Below are positions 8,886 to 21,526 of a DNA stretch of 64,000 nt, piece after piece. The stretch's first letter is position 1, and every line of letters begins with the position of its first letter. The stretch comes from Actinoallomurus liliacearum (GTDB taxonomy: Bacteria > Actinomycetota > Actinomycetes > Streptosporangiales > Streptosporangiaceae), in the NCBI RefSeq assembly GCF_039542035.1, contig NZ_BAABHJ010000001.1:186001-250000 (forward strand), in the 5' to 3' direction. The notes under the pieces are model-generated. The model saw only the letters and a list, made by a program, of their open reading frames with translations, did no database searches and was not told the DNA's origin. The position numbers and the translations under genes were made by a program.

Positions 8886-9859
8886 TCCTCGCGATCGACG
8901 GCGGCAACAGCAAGACCGACGTCGCCGTGCTGACCGGCCGGGGCGAGGTCCTGGCCACCGCGCGGGGCGGCGGCTTCCGCCCGGTCGCCGACGGCGTGGG
9001 GCGGGCGGTGGACACGGTCGTCGACGCGGTGACACGCGCGCTGTCGTCGGCCGGGGCGGTCTCGCCCGTGGACCACGTCTCGGCCTACCTGGCCAACGTG
9101 GACCTGCCGGTGGAGGAAGAGCGGTTCCACCGGCTGTTCGCCGAGCGCGGGTGGGGCCGCGGCGTGCGGGTCGGCAACGACACGTTCGCGCTGCTGCGGG
9201 CCGGCACGACCGAACGCTGGGGCGTCGCGGTGGTGTGCGGGGCGGGCATCAACTGCGTCGGCGTCGCCCCCGACGGGCGGGTGGCGCGGTTCCCCTCGAT
9301 CGGCAGGGTGACCGGCGACTGGGGTGGCGGGCACCACCTCGGCGAGGAGGCGCTGTGGCACGGCGTCCGCGCCGAGGACGGCCGCGGCCCGCGTACCGCC
9401 CTGTCGGCCGCCGTCGCCGCCCACTTCGGCCGCGACAGCGCGAGCGAGGTGGGGCTGGCGATCCATTTCGGGGAGGTTCACGAGGGACGGCTGGGCGAGC
9501 TGTCCCCGGTGCTGTTCGCCGTCGCGGCCGACGGCGACCCGGTCGCCCGCGGCCTGGTCGACCGTCAGGCCGAGGAGGTCGTCGCGCTCGCCGCCGTCGC
9601 GCTGCGCCGCCTGGACCTGCTCGACACCCCTGTGGAGGTCGTGCTCGGCGGCGGCGTCCTGGCCGCCCGGCACCCGCGGCTGATGACCGCGATCGAGGCC
9701 GGGCTCGCGGACATCGCCCCGCGGGCCGAACTCATGGTCGTCGAGGCTCCTCCGCTGCTGGGCGCGGCCCTTCTCGGCCTCGACGCCACCGGCGCCCCTC
9801 CCGAGGCCCACGACCGCCTCCGCGCCGGCTTCGGGAAAGAGGCCGCCGCGCCCGGATGA
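8882..9859 (+). CDS. csnK: BadF/BadG/GlcNAc-kinase-like sugar kinase, CsnK-like
   Basis: The product of 325 residues belongs to the ASKHA kinase fold: ILAIDGGNSKTDVAV at the N-terminus is the phosphate-1 motif, and VVCGAGINCVGV and VVLGGGVLAA are the later nucleotide-binding turns. It is likely to phosphorylate glucosamine or a related amino sugar released from imported oligosaccharides. GTG at 8882 overlaps the stop of the GH4 gene by GTGA; an open frame extends much further upstream but is a shadow of that gene. It is the last clear gene of the operon. Confidence 0.88.
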   Translation: MILAIDGGNSKTDVAVLTGRGEVLATARGGGFRPVADGVGRAVDTVVDAVTRALSSAGAVSPVDHVSAYLANVDLPVEEERFHRLFAERGWGRGVRVGNDTFALLRAGTTERWGVAVVCGAGINCVGVAPDGRVARFPSIGRVTGDWGGGHHLGEEALWHGVRAEDGRGPRTALSAAVAAHFGRDSASEVGLAIHFGEVHEGRLGELSPVLFAVAADGDPVARGLVDRQAEEVVALAAVALRRLDLLDTPVEVVLGGGVLAARHPRLMTAIEAGLADIAPRAELMVVEAPPLLGAALLGLDATGAPPEAHDRLRAGFGKEAAAPG

Positions 9860-9981
9860 GGGTGACGAGGACCGCCGGGCGTGCCGCGGAGACCGAGGCC
9901 TGTCCGCTGTGCGCGGCCGGTGAGGCGCTCGAAGACCTGGACGGTCAGAACGGCCTGCGGAGTAACTCCTTGTCGAAGTGA
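9856..9981 (+). CDS. Possible 41-residue protein with CxxC
   Basis: ATG at 9856 overlaps the stop of the kinase gene (ATGA), so translation could be coupled. The 41-residue product contains a single CPLC pair and is otherwise polar. Nothing else supports it: there is no recognisable family. It could be a chance frame in the operon's 3' region. Confidence 0.2.
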   Translation: MRVTRTAGRAAETEACPLCAAGEALEDLDGQNGLRSNSLSK

Positions 9982-10062
9982 TCACTCGCTATATCAGCAT
10001 ACAAGCCGATAAGTCCGATTCTGGGCTCTACGTCTTTATTGCCACCTTACTCGAGGCTTGTC

Positions 10063-10092
10063 TTGTCCGGAATGACGCAGGGAATGGTATAA
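10063..10092 (+). promoter_or_regulatory. Promoter shared in design with the second secreted-protein gene
   Basis: TTGTCC (10063-10068) and GTATAA (10087-10092) are 18 nt apart. The same TTGTCCGGAAT block and an 18-nt spacer occur before the paralogue at 10793, so this block was conserved after duplication. Confidence 0.6.
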
Positions 10093-10169
10093 GTCGCGGT
10101 ACAGACCAGAGAACCGGGAAAGTGCCGCCTGCACCTGTTTCGTGCGGTTCCAACAAGAAGGAGAACGAC

Positions 10170-10475
10170 GTGCTGAAGAAAACATGCGCCACCGGCCTCC
10201 TGGCACTCGCCGCGGCCGCGGGCGCTCTGCTCACGAGTTCACCCGCGTCCGCGCAGACCCCGACGTGGGGCGGCGGCTGGGGTGGCGGCTGGGGCGGGGG
10301 TGGCTGCTGCGGGAACAGCAACTGGAACAGCAACCGGATCTTCAACCACACCAGCGTCAACGTCAACAACCGCAACAACAACGTCGCCATCGCCACAAAC
10401 GGCCGGGGGCGCGACGGCGGGTTCTTCGGGGGCGACGGCCTGCTCGACGGGGGATTCGGGTTCGATGACGACTAG
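10170..10475 (+). CDS. Small secreted Gly/Asn-rich protein, copy 1
   Basis: The 101-residue product starts at GTG 10170 behind AAGAAGGAG. A Sec signal peptide (LKKTCATGLLALAAAAGALL) ends near PASAQ at residue 30. The mature part is a WGGG repeat, a CC pair, an Asn/Val stretch (NVNNRNNNVAIAT) and an acidic Gly-rich tail ending in Asp residues. It is a clear paralogue of the next gene. The family is unknown to me; low complexity and secretion suggest a cell-surface structural or adhesive role (inference). A long leader of about 75 nt separates promoter and start. Confidence 0.75.
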   Translation: MLKKTCATGLLALAAAAGALLTSSPASAQTPTWGGGWGGGWGGGGCCGNSNWNSNRIFNHTSVNVNNRNNNVAIATNGRGRDGGFFGGDGLLDGGFGFDDD

Positions 10476-10571
10476 CCCTCGCTCCCGCCGATCCTGAGCC
10501 GTCGCGAGGCCGATCGGTCGTCACCCAGGCCGGACAAAGAGCTCATCTCAGCGGCTTATCACCGGCCGGCA

Positions 10572-10599
10572 CCTGCCCGCACCGGAAAAAGCGGGCAGG
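10572..10599 (+). terminator. Terminator-like hairpin after secreted gene 1
   Basis: CCTGCCCGC (10572-10580) and GCGGGCAGG (10591-10599) form a perfect 9-bp stem with an A-rich loop. No T-run follows, as is common in actinomycete terminators. The rest of 10476-10680 holds no gene that I can support. Confidence 0.6.
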
Positions 10600-10684
10600 G
10601 CCACCGCTGGGAATATCCGGACACTTACCGATACGTCCGATTTCATGAACTGCGTCTTTGTTGCCAAGTTACCCAGCACTTGTC

Positions 10685-10714
10685 TTGTCCGGAATCTGCC
10701 GGGGAATGTTACAA
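10685..10714 (+). promoter_or_regulatory. Promoter of secreted-protein gene 2
   Basis: TTGTCC (10685-10690) and TTACAA (10709-10714) are 18 nt apart and align with the promoter of copy 1, including GGAAT directly after the -35 and GGGAATG before the -10. Confidence 0.6.
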
Positions 10715-10792
10715 ATCACGGCGCGGACCTGAAAATCAGGAAAGCGCCAGCGTGACGGCTATCGTTCGGTTCCGACATAGGAGGAGACTGAC

Positions 10793-11152
10793 GTGCTGAA
10801 GAAGACATGCGCTACCGGCGTTCTGGCGCTTGCCGCCGCTGCGGGCGCTCTGGTGACGAGCTCACCCGCGTCCGCGCAGGTCCCCACGTGGGGTGGCGGC
10901 GGCTGGGGCGGCGGCTGCTGCAGCCACTCCTCGCACCATTTCCGGTTCCACTCGCGCCACCGGAACACCAACTTCAACAACAACGAGGTCTTCAACCACA
11001 TCCCGATCCGCATCCGTAACCGGAACAACAACATCGCCATCGCCAGGAACAACCAGGCGCAGTCCGAGCGGCAGCGTGAGTTCCAGCGCGACGGCAGGTT
11101 CGACGGGTTCGGCGGCCTCGGGCTTGGGGGCTTCGGGGGGGATGACGACTAG
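10793..11152 (+). CDS. Small secreted Gly/Asn/His-rich protein, copy 2
   Basis: This 119-residue protein has nearly the same signal peptide as copy 1 (LKKTCATGVLALAAAAGALV), the same WGGGG and CC motif, and IRNRNNNIAIA where copy 1 has VNNRNNNVAIA. Between them lies an extra His/Arg-rich stretch (HSSHHFRFHSRHRNTN). The tail is acidic and Gly-rich. GTG at 10793 follows AGGAGGAG. Tandem duplication including the promoter is evident; sequence has since diverged strongly in the middle. Function unknown. Confidence 0.78.
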   Translation: MLKKTCATGVLALAAAAGALVTSSPASAQVPTWGGGGWGGGCCSHSSHHFRFHSRHRNTNFNNNEVFNHIPIRIRNRNNNIAIARNNQAQSERQREFQRDGRFDGFGGLGLGGFGGDDD

Positions 11153-11250
11153 TCCCCGCTCCCGCTGACCGCGGGCACTCGGGAGGCCCGAATCGGCCGT
11201 CACCCATAGGCCGGCGCGGCGAACTCGTCACAGCACGTATTTCGGTCGGT

Positions 11251-11283
11251 GCCCTGTCCGCCCTCACGAAGGGCGGGCAGGGC
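11251..11283. terminator. Bidirectional terminator hairpin
   Basis: GCCCTGTCCGCCC (11251-11263) pairs with GGGCGGGCAGGGC (11271-11283) over 13 positions with one T-G wobble and a 7-nt loop. It separates the secreted protein gene and the convergent membrane protein gene. Confidence 0.7.
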
Positions 11284-11301
11284 CGCGGGGCGCCGGCGTG
11301 G

Positions 11302-12384
11302 TCAGATGATCTGGCGGCGCAGCACCACCGCGAACGTGCAGGCGGCGGGCAGCAGGGGCAGCCACACCGTGATCAACCGATAACCCAGGACGGCTCCGAC
11401 CGCCACCGCGGACGACGCACCGGTGGCGGTCAGTCCCGCGATCAGCGCCACGTCGAGCCCGCCGATCGCCCCTGGCGACGGGAGGACGGCGGTCAGCGCG
11501 GACACGCCGACATAGAGCACCAAGACGGTCCCGATCGTGAGCGAGACCCCGAGGCTGCGCAGTATCGCGAACAGGACGAGCGCGTGGAACAGCGGCAGGC
11601 TCGCCGAGCCCAGCCAGAGCGCCGCCGCCCGGCCAGGATGCCGCAGCACCGCGGTCAGCTGTCCCATTTCCCGTACCATCCGCGCGACCGCCGACGCGGC
11701 CTCACGGGCACGCAGGGCCCCCCATCTCCGCGGCCGGCGGAAGGCCAGCGCCGACAGGATCAGCACGCCGAGAACTCCGGCCGGCACGAGAACACCGAGA
11801 CCGCCGTGCGCCAGCGGCCCGGTCATCGCCCGGCCACTCGGCGGCCGCCCCGGCGGGCGCGCCCGGTCGAGCACGGACGGGGCGAGCACCAGGGCGCCCG
11901 CCAGCAGCGCGAGGTGGGTGACACCGGTGGCCAGGGAGTTCAGGCCGACCGCGCCGACGGCGGCGCCCCGTGACACCCCATAGCGCTGCATGAAACGCAC
12001 GTTGACCGCCATCGCCCCCGACCCGGCGGGCAGCAGGTGGTTGACGAACGACGCCGCGAACTGCACCGCGAACACCCGCCCCACCGGAGGACGCACCGGC
12101 ATCACCCCGAACAGCGACACCGTGCCGGCGATCCACATCGCCACGGTGGCGAGCACGGCCAGCGCGAGCCACTCCCCGTCCGCGTCGGCCAGACTGTCCC
12201 CGCCGGCGCCGACGGCCGCGCGGTGCGTGACACCGAGGACGACGACGGCCACGGCGACGCCGGCCCCCAGCAGCAGCCGCACCATCGACGACGGGACGAT
12301 CGCGGCACGGGCGGCCCGTTCCGGGTACCCGGCCGCCGCGTCGGCGACGCTCGCGGCCTCTGCCGTCCGCCCGGAGTGCTCCAC
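11302..12384 (-). CDS. Lysylphosphatidylglycerol synthase TM-region (flippase-like) membrane protein
   Basis: The 360-residue protein has about eight hydrophobic segments and matches the LPG_synthase_TM/UPF0104 pattern, with FVNHLLPAGSGAMAVNVRFMQRYGV near the middle and LPSPGAIGGLDVALIAGLTATG near the end. These proteins resemble the flippase half of MprF without the aminoacyl transferase half, and occur widely in actinomycetes with unknown lipid substrates. GTG at 12384 follows GGAGGTGAGG. It stands alone, convergent with the secreted gene and downstream of metH. Confidence 0.82.
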   Translation of the reverse strand: MEHSGRTAEAASVADAAAGYPERAARAAIVPSSMVRLLLGAGVAVAVVVLGVTHRAAVGAGGDSLADADGEWLALAVLATVAMWIAGTVSLFGVMPVRPPVGRVFAVQFAASFVNHLLPAGSGAMAVNVRFMQRYGVSRGAAVGAVGLNSLATGVTHLALLAGALVLAPSVLDRARPPGRPPSGRAMTGPLAHGGLGVLVPAGVLGVLILSALAFRRPRRWGALRAREAASAVARMVREMGQLTAVLRHPGRAAALWLGSASLPLFHALVLFAILRSLGVSLTIGTVLVLYVGVSALTAVLPSPGAIGGLDVALIAGLTATGASSAVAVGAVLGYRLITVWLPLLPAACTFAVVLRRQII

Positions 12385-12440
12385 GCCGGCCTCACCTCCG
12401 CCCGAGCCTCATCGCCTGATCCGACGGAACGGCGGCGCCC

Positions 12441-12470
12441 GATCGGCTACTACTCCGATAGTAGCCGATC
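12441..12470. repeat. Perfect 12-bp inverted repeat between metH and the LPG-TM gene
   Basis: GATCGGCTACTA (12441-12452) and TAGTAGCCGATC (12459-12470) are perfect arms around a 6-nt centre. It lies about 57 bp before the start of the downstream gene and 170 bp after metH. It may be a metH terminator or an operator; no T-run follows. The rest of 12385-12639 shows nothing else. Confidence 0.65.
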
Positions 12471-12639
12471 ACGGCGACTCGGCGGCGCGACCGCCCTTCC
12501 GCTCACTCCGACGTACGAGGGACCGTCGTGTCGCACTCAACCCCGGCCAGGTGACGAACGAGTAGCCAAGGCCACTTATCCCGACAAACCACGCGTTACC
12601 GGTGTACGTCGTCTGAAGGGCTGATCTCCGGGCAGGACC

Positions 12640-16284
<3,645 letters not shown>

Positions 16285-16291
16285 TGGACCA

Positions 16292-16309
16292 CCTCCCGTT
16301 GTCGGGAGG
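16292..16309 (-). promoter_or_regulatory. Shine-Dalgarno sequestering hairpin of metH
   Basis: On the minus strand, CCTCCCG (16309-16303) and CGGGAGG (16298-16292) form a perfect 7-bp stem with loop ACAA. The second arm contains the metH Shine-Dalgarno. The first three bases of the 5' arm also belong to the riboswitch pseudoknot strand, so the two structures exclude each other. Confidence 0.85.
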
Positions 16310-16376
16310 CGCCCTTGCGGTACATCGATGGCGGCCGAGCGTGGCGGGCGTACGCCCGTTGCAGCGCCTCTCGGCC
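16306..16376 (-). promoter_or_regulatory. S-adenosylhomocysteine (SAH) riboswitch of metH
   Basis: Read on the minus strand, CCGAG (16374-16370) pairs with CTCGG (16339-16335) as P1. GCGCTGCAAC follows, then a GGGC-GTAC-GCCC hairpin (P2), and after a linker AAGGGCGCCTC. AGGCGC (16369-16364) and GCGCCT (16312-16307) give the pseudoknot. This is the SAH riboswitch plan, which controls ahcY and metH in other bacteria. Since the pseudoknot competes with the hairpin hiding the Shine-Dalgarno, SAH should turn metH translation on. Confidence 0.92.
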
Positions 16377-16459
16377 TGTGAGATCGAGAGTACCAAGATC
16401 TGGCACCGCGATGGGCGGGCCCCACGGCCGAAAGCGGCCGCCGGCCGGCCGCGGCGTCG

Positions 16460-16927
16460 CTAGGGCGTCTCGGTGGAGAGCCTGCGCGCCTGGTCACGGC
16501 CCACTTCGGCGGCCGCCTCGAGGTAGTCGGCGATGATCTGGAGTTGCTCGTCGGTGTAGCGCTCGAGCACCGCGCCGAACGCCTTGCCCGGCGTCTCCCA
16601 GGCCGCCGCGACGCGGGCGGCCGCGTCGGGGGCGAGCGCCACGAGCGCCTTCCTGCGGTCGTCCGGGTCCGGCCGCCGCTGGACGAAGCCGGCCTTTTCC
16701 AGGCGGTCGACCAGCCGCGACGCGGATCCGGAGGCCAGGCCGGTGAGCTCGGCGATCCGGCCGGTCGTCACCGCCCCGGGCTCCAGGTCGAGCAGCGCGA
16801 TGCACTGCACGTCGGTCGGATGCAGGCCGAGCCGGTCGGCCATCGCCTGGTTGAACAGCGTGTAGGCGGCGTAGTGCCGCTGACTCTCCCCCACGACGCG
16901 CTCGAGCAACTCCGCCCGGTTTGACAT
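16460..16927 (-). CDS. MarR-family transcriptional regulator
   Basis: The 155-residue protein has the MarR winged helix (TTGRIAELTGLASGSASRLVDRLEKAGFVQRRPDPDDRRKALVAL at about 55-98, with the wing DPDDRRK). ATG at 16927 has GGAGG 6 nt upstream; a longer open frame to 17212 runs through the operator region and is not coding. It is divergent from an NmrA-like reductase gene, and the shared 120-bp gap carries two near-palindromic sites. It probably represses that gene and itself; the ligand is unknown, perhaps an electrophile or phenolic. Confidence 0.9.
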   Translation of the reverse strand: MSNRAELLERVVGESQRHYAAYTLFNQAMADRLGLHPTDVQCIALLDLEPGAVTTGRIAELTGLASGSASRLVDRLEKAGFVQRRPDPDDRRKALVALAPDAAARVAAAWETPGKAFGAVLERYTDEQLQIIADYLEAAAEVGRDQARRLSTETP

Positions 16928-16951
16928 CCGGCGCCTCCATGCCGCAACTTT

Positions 16952-16968
16952 ATCTTCGTCACGCAGAT
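16952..16968. promoter_or_regulatory. Probable MarR operator, site 1
   Basis: ATCTTCG-TCA-CGCAGAT is a 7+3+7 palindrome with one mismatch, placed 25 bp from the MarR start codon. It repeats as site 2 exactly 32 bp further, about three helical turns away. Confidence 0.55.
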
Positions 16969-16983
16969 ACTTCGGCACACACA

Positions 16984-17000
16984 ATCTTCGCCACGAAGTA
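16984..17000. promoter_or_regulatory. Probable MarR operator, site 2
   Basis: ATCTTCG-CCA-CGAAGTA is the second copy of the near-palindrome, 49 bp before the start of the NmrA-like gene. Together the sites span the divergent promoter region. Confidence 0.55.
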
Positions 17001-17048
17001 TGTGCGTCACGTCCGCATACTAGTGGCCCTCCGAGAGGAATCACGAAG

Positions 17049-17867
17049 ATGACCGTTCTCATCACCGGAAGCCGCGGCGCCGTCGCCCGCAACCTCATCG
17101 GCCTGCTGCGCGAGCGCGGCCACGCCCTCCGCGCGGCCTCCAGCCGGCCGGCGGACCCGGACACCGTCCGGTGCGACCTGACCGACCCGTCCACCTTCGC
17201 CACCGCTCTCAAGGGCGTGACCTCGGTGTTCCTTTACGCCGAGCCGTCCCGGATCGACGCGTTCATCGAGGAGGCCGCCGGCGCCGGAGTCGAACACGTC
17301 GTGCTGCTGTCCTCCTCGGCGGTCCTCGCCCCCGACGCCGCCGACAGCCCGGTGGCCAGAACGCACCTGGACGTGGAGCGGGCCCTGGACGCGTCCTCCA
17401 TACCGGCGACGTCGCTCCGCCCCGGATCGTTCGCGAGCAACGCCCTGGCGTGGAGCCGGCTCCTGCCGGGCCGGCCCATCAGCCTGCCCTTCCCCGGCGC
17501 CCACAGCGACCCGATCCACGAGGCCGACGTCGCCGAGGCCGCCCTCGCGGTCCTCACCGACCCCGGCCCGGGCGGACGCCCGTACACCCTGACCGGCCCG
17601 GAGTCGCTCACGTTCGCCGAGCAGATCGACATCCTGAGCCGGGTGACGGGCCGTCCCTTCTCCGTCAGGCACGTCACCCGGGAGGAGTGGAAGTCGGAGA
17701 TGGCCGACCACGTCCCGGCCGCCTTCGCCGACTCCCTGCTGGACTGGTGGGAGGCGCATGACGGCTCGCCGGTCGAGCTGACCGCCAGCGTGCGGGAGCT
17801 GACCGGTCGTCCCGCGCGCACGTTCGCCACATGGGCGCGGGACCACGCCGGCGACTTCCGCGCCTGA
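17049..17867 (+). CDS. NmrA-like NAD(P)-binding oxidoreductase
   Basis: This atypical short-chain dehydrogenase-like protein has 272 residues. The N-terminal LITGSRGAVARNLIGLL is the glycine-rich NAD(P) turn, and the helix order is that of NmrA/QOR2 proteins that reduce quinones or sense redox state. No YxxxK catalytic pair is evident. ATG at 17049 has GAGAGG upstream. It is divergent from a MarR regulator, an arrangement typical of inducible quinone or aldehyde detoxification, which is the likely role here. Confidence 0.82.
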   Translation: MTVLITGSRGAVARNLIGLLRERGHALRAASSRPADPDTVRCDLTDPSTFATALKGVTSVFLYAEPSRIDAFIEEAAGAGVEHVVLLSSSAVLAPDAADSPVARTHLDVERALDASSIPATSLRPGSFASNALAWSRLLPGRPISLPFPGAHSDPIHEADVAEAALAVLTDPGPGGRPYTLTGPESLTFAEQIDILSRVTGRPFSVRHVTREEWKSEMADHVPAAFADSLLDWWEAHDGSPVELTASVRELTGRPARTFATWARDHAGDFRA

Positions 17868-18079
17868 CGCCGTTCCGCACGGGCCGCTCGGGCGGCGGAC
17901 CGTGCCGGACGCAGAAGCCGATCGTGCGGCCGGCCTGGCCGAAGCCGGTCACCCGCGGATCCGAAGCGGATGATCCACCGTAATTCACGCGACGATCACC
18001 CGATATTAGGACCGATCCGTGAGAATCCCGCCCCGGCGCCGTATCCCGAGCCGCCCTTCGCCTGACCCATGAGGACGCC

Positions 18080-19714
18080 ATGTGCCGTGATGAACACTGT
18101 CAGCACAGCTCTGTTCCTTCGACGCCCGAGACGGGTGGCACGGAGCCGAACGCAGAGGGAGTCGACCGCCGCAGGTTGCTGATGGCGGCCGCCACCGGGG
18201 TCGCCCTCACGCTCGCCCCGATCTCCTTCACCCGCGCCCGGGCCGACGCCGCCGTGACGGGTGCCGGCACGACCGGCGACGGCCAAGAGACCCGGGTCGT
18301 CACGGGACGCCTCGAGACCGGCGCGGCGGACTTCGTCTACATCCCGGTGCGGGTCCCGGCGGGCGTACAGCGGATCGCGGTCGAGTACTCCTACGACAGG
18401 CCGGCGGTCCCCGCCGGCACTCCGGGGAACTCCTGCGACGTCGGAATCTTCGACGAGCGGGGCATCGAGCTCGACGGCAAGGGCTTTCGCGGCTGGTCCG
18501 GTGGCTTCCGCACCTCTTTCGAGATCAGCAACGGCGAGGCCACGCCGGGCTACCTGCCCGGGCCGATCAAGCCCGGCACCTGGCATGTCGTCCTGGGGCC
18601 GTACCAGGTGGCGCCGCAGGGCATGAACTACACGGTGCAGATCACGCTCACGTACGGCCCGTCCGGACCCGCCTTCACGCCGGACCATCCGCCGAAACGG
18701 GCCAAGGGGCGTGGCCGCGCGTGGTACCGCGGTGACGGGCACCTGCACACGGTGCACTCCGACGGCCGGAGGACGCCGGCCGAGGTGGCGGCCGGCGCCC
18801 GGGCGGCGGGGCTGGACTTCATGGTGTCCACCGACCACAACACCTCGTCGTCCCACGGAGTGTGGGGACAGTACGCCGGTGAGGATCTGCTGATCATCAC
18901 CGGCGAGGAGATCACCACCCGGAACGGCCACTGGCTGGCCCTCGGGCTGCCGGCCGGAGAGTGGATCGACTGGAGGTACCGCTCCCGCGACGACGTCTTC
19001 GGCCGCTTCGCCCGGAAGGTGCGGGGCGCGGGCGGTCTGGTGGTGCCCGCCCATCCGTACTGCCCCTATGTGGCCTGCCAATGGAAGTTCGGCTACGACG
19101 ACGCCGATCTCGTCGAGGTGTGGAACGGTCCGTGGACCTACGATGACGAGTCCGCCGTCGACACCTGGGACGCCATGCTCGGCGAGGCGGTGCGCAAGGG
19201 CAGGCGCTGGATCCCGGCCATGGGCAACAGCGACGCCCACAGCGAGCCCCAGGTCATCGGGCTTCCGCACAACGTCGTGTACGCCGACGACCTCACCACC
19301 GAGGCCGTCATGGGCGGTCTGCGGGCGGGCCGGTCCTGGATCGCCGAATCACGGACGGTCCAACTGGCCTTCACCGCCGGCGGCGACGGCCGGCGCGCCG
19401 ACATCGGCGGGACGCTGACCGCCCCCGCCGACGCCCCGATCGACGTCCGGTTGGACGTCCAGGGCGTTCCTGGCGGCACGGTCCGGTTCGTCACCGACGA
19501 GGGCCAGATGCATCAGGAGTCGCTGCCCGCCTCCGGCTCGGGGAGCGTCGTCTGGCGGACCACCACGTCGCTCGCCGCGTACGTGCGCGCGGAGGTGCGC
19601 CATCCGATGGCCGACGGCAGCCCCGGCAAGGGCAACACGATGGGCCCGAACCTGATGTGGGGCCCGATGGCGGCCCTGACCAATCCGATCTTCCTGCGGC
19701 GTTCCGGGTCCTGA
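18080..19714 (+). CDS. Tat-exported PHP-domain metallohydrolase (CehA/McbA-like)
   Basis: The 544-residue protein has a Tat signal (DRRRLLMAAATGVALTLA) at about residues 29-46 and ALA-type cleavage near residue 60. A beta-rich domain follows, then a PHP domain with GHLHTVHSD (His221 and His223), STDHN, GEEIT, PAHP and NSDAH, which are trinuclear metal ligands. A C-terminal beta domain closes the protein. Members hydrolyse phosphoesters or, as with CehA, carbamates outside the cell. The natural substrate here is unknown. ATG at 18080 follows GAGGA. It seems monocistronic. Confidence 0.85.
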   Translation: MCRDEHCQHSSVPSTPETGGTEPNAEGVDRRRLLMAAATGVALTLAPISFTRARADAAVTGAGTTGDGQETRVVTGRLETGAADFVYIPVRVPAGVQRIAVEYSYDRPAVPAGTPGNSCDVGIFDERGIELDGKGFRGWSGGFRTSFEISNGEATPGYLPGPIKPGTWHVVLGPYQVAPQGMNYTVQITLTYGPSGPAFTPDHPPKRAKGRGRAWYRGDGHLHTVHSDGRRTPAEVAAGARAAGLDFMVSTDHNTSSSHGVWGQYAGEDLLIITGEEITTRNGHWLALGLPAGEWIDWRYRSRDDVFGRFARKVRGAGGLVVPAHPYCPYVACQWKFGYDDADLVEVWNGPWTYDDESAVDTWDAMLGEAVRKGRRWIPAMGNSDAHSEPQVIGLPHNVVYADDLTTEAVMGGLRAGRSWIAESRTVQLAFTAGGDGRRADIGGTLTAPADAPIDVRLDVQGVPGGTVRFVTDEGQMHQESLPASGSGSVVWRTTTSLAAYVRAEVRHPMADGSPGKGNTMGPNLMWGPMAALTNPIFLRRSGS

Positions 19715-19848
19715 CGCGGCCGCGCGGCCGGTCCGACGGCAGGTCCAGGGCCGGCCGCAGGGCACCCCTCGCCCGCGGCCGGTCGCAGGAGCGTCCCTCG
19801 CCCGCGACCGGCCACATCGGCGCCCCTCGTGAGGCGCCAGGCGGCGTC

Positions 19849-21234
<1,386 letters not shown>

Positions 21235-21431
21235 GAGCAGTAACGATATTGCCCTGCGCAGGCAGGGCCGACACGGTCCCGGCCCGGCCGGGGCCCTGCT
21301 CGCGCCGGGTCGGCGTTCGCCGTCCGGCATCCTCGTCCGGGGCGGCCCGGTGCGGTCTGACCGCACCCGGTCATCCCTTCGGCTTGTAGGGGTATGACCG
21401 GATGCTCACACTGTCAGGCAACCGGCGTCGG

Positions 21432-21448
21432 CGCTCCTGTCAGGAGCG
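21432..21448. repeat. 17-bp perfect palindrome before the protease gene
   Basis: CGCTCCTG-T-CAGGAGCG lies 80 bp before the protease start codon. It could be an operator or a hairpin in the leader; nothing else supports either. Confidence 0.4.
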
Positions 21449-21526
21449 TTCGGTTCGCCGGCTCCGGTCGTCGCCGGTCCCGACCGGCCCGCTCCGCTCG
21501 GGGCCGGAACCGCTGTGGAGGTCGGT

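Noticed and set aside
16285..16497. Longer N-terminus for MetH
   Set aside because: The extra codons cover the riboswitch and the ribosome-binding hairpin.
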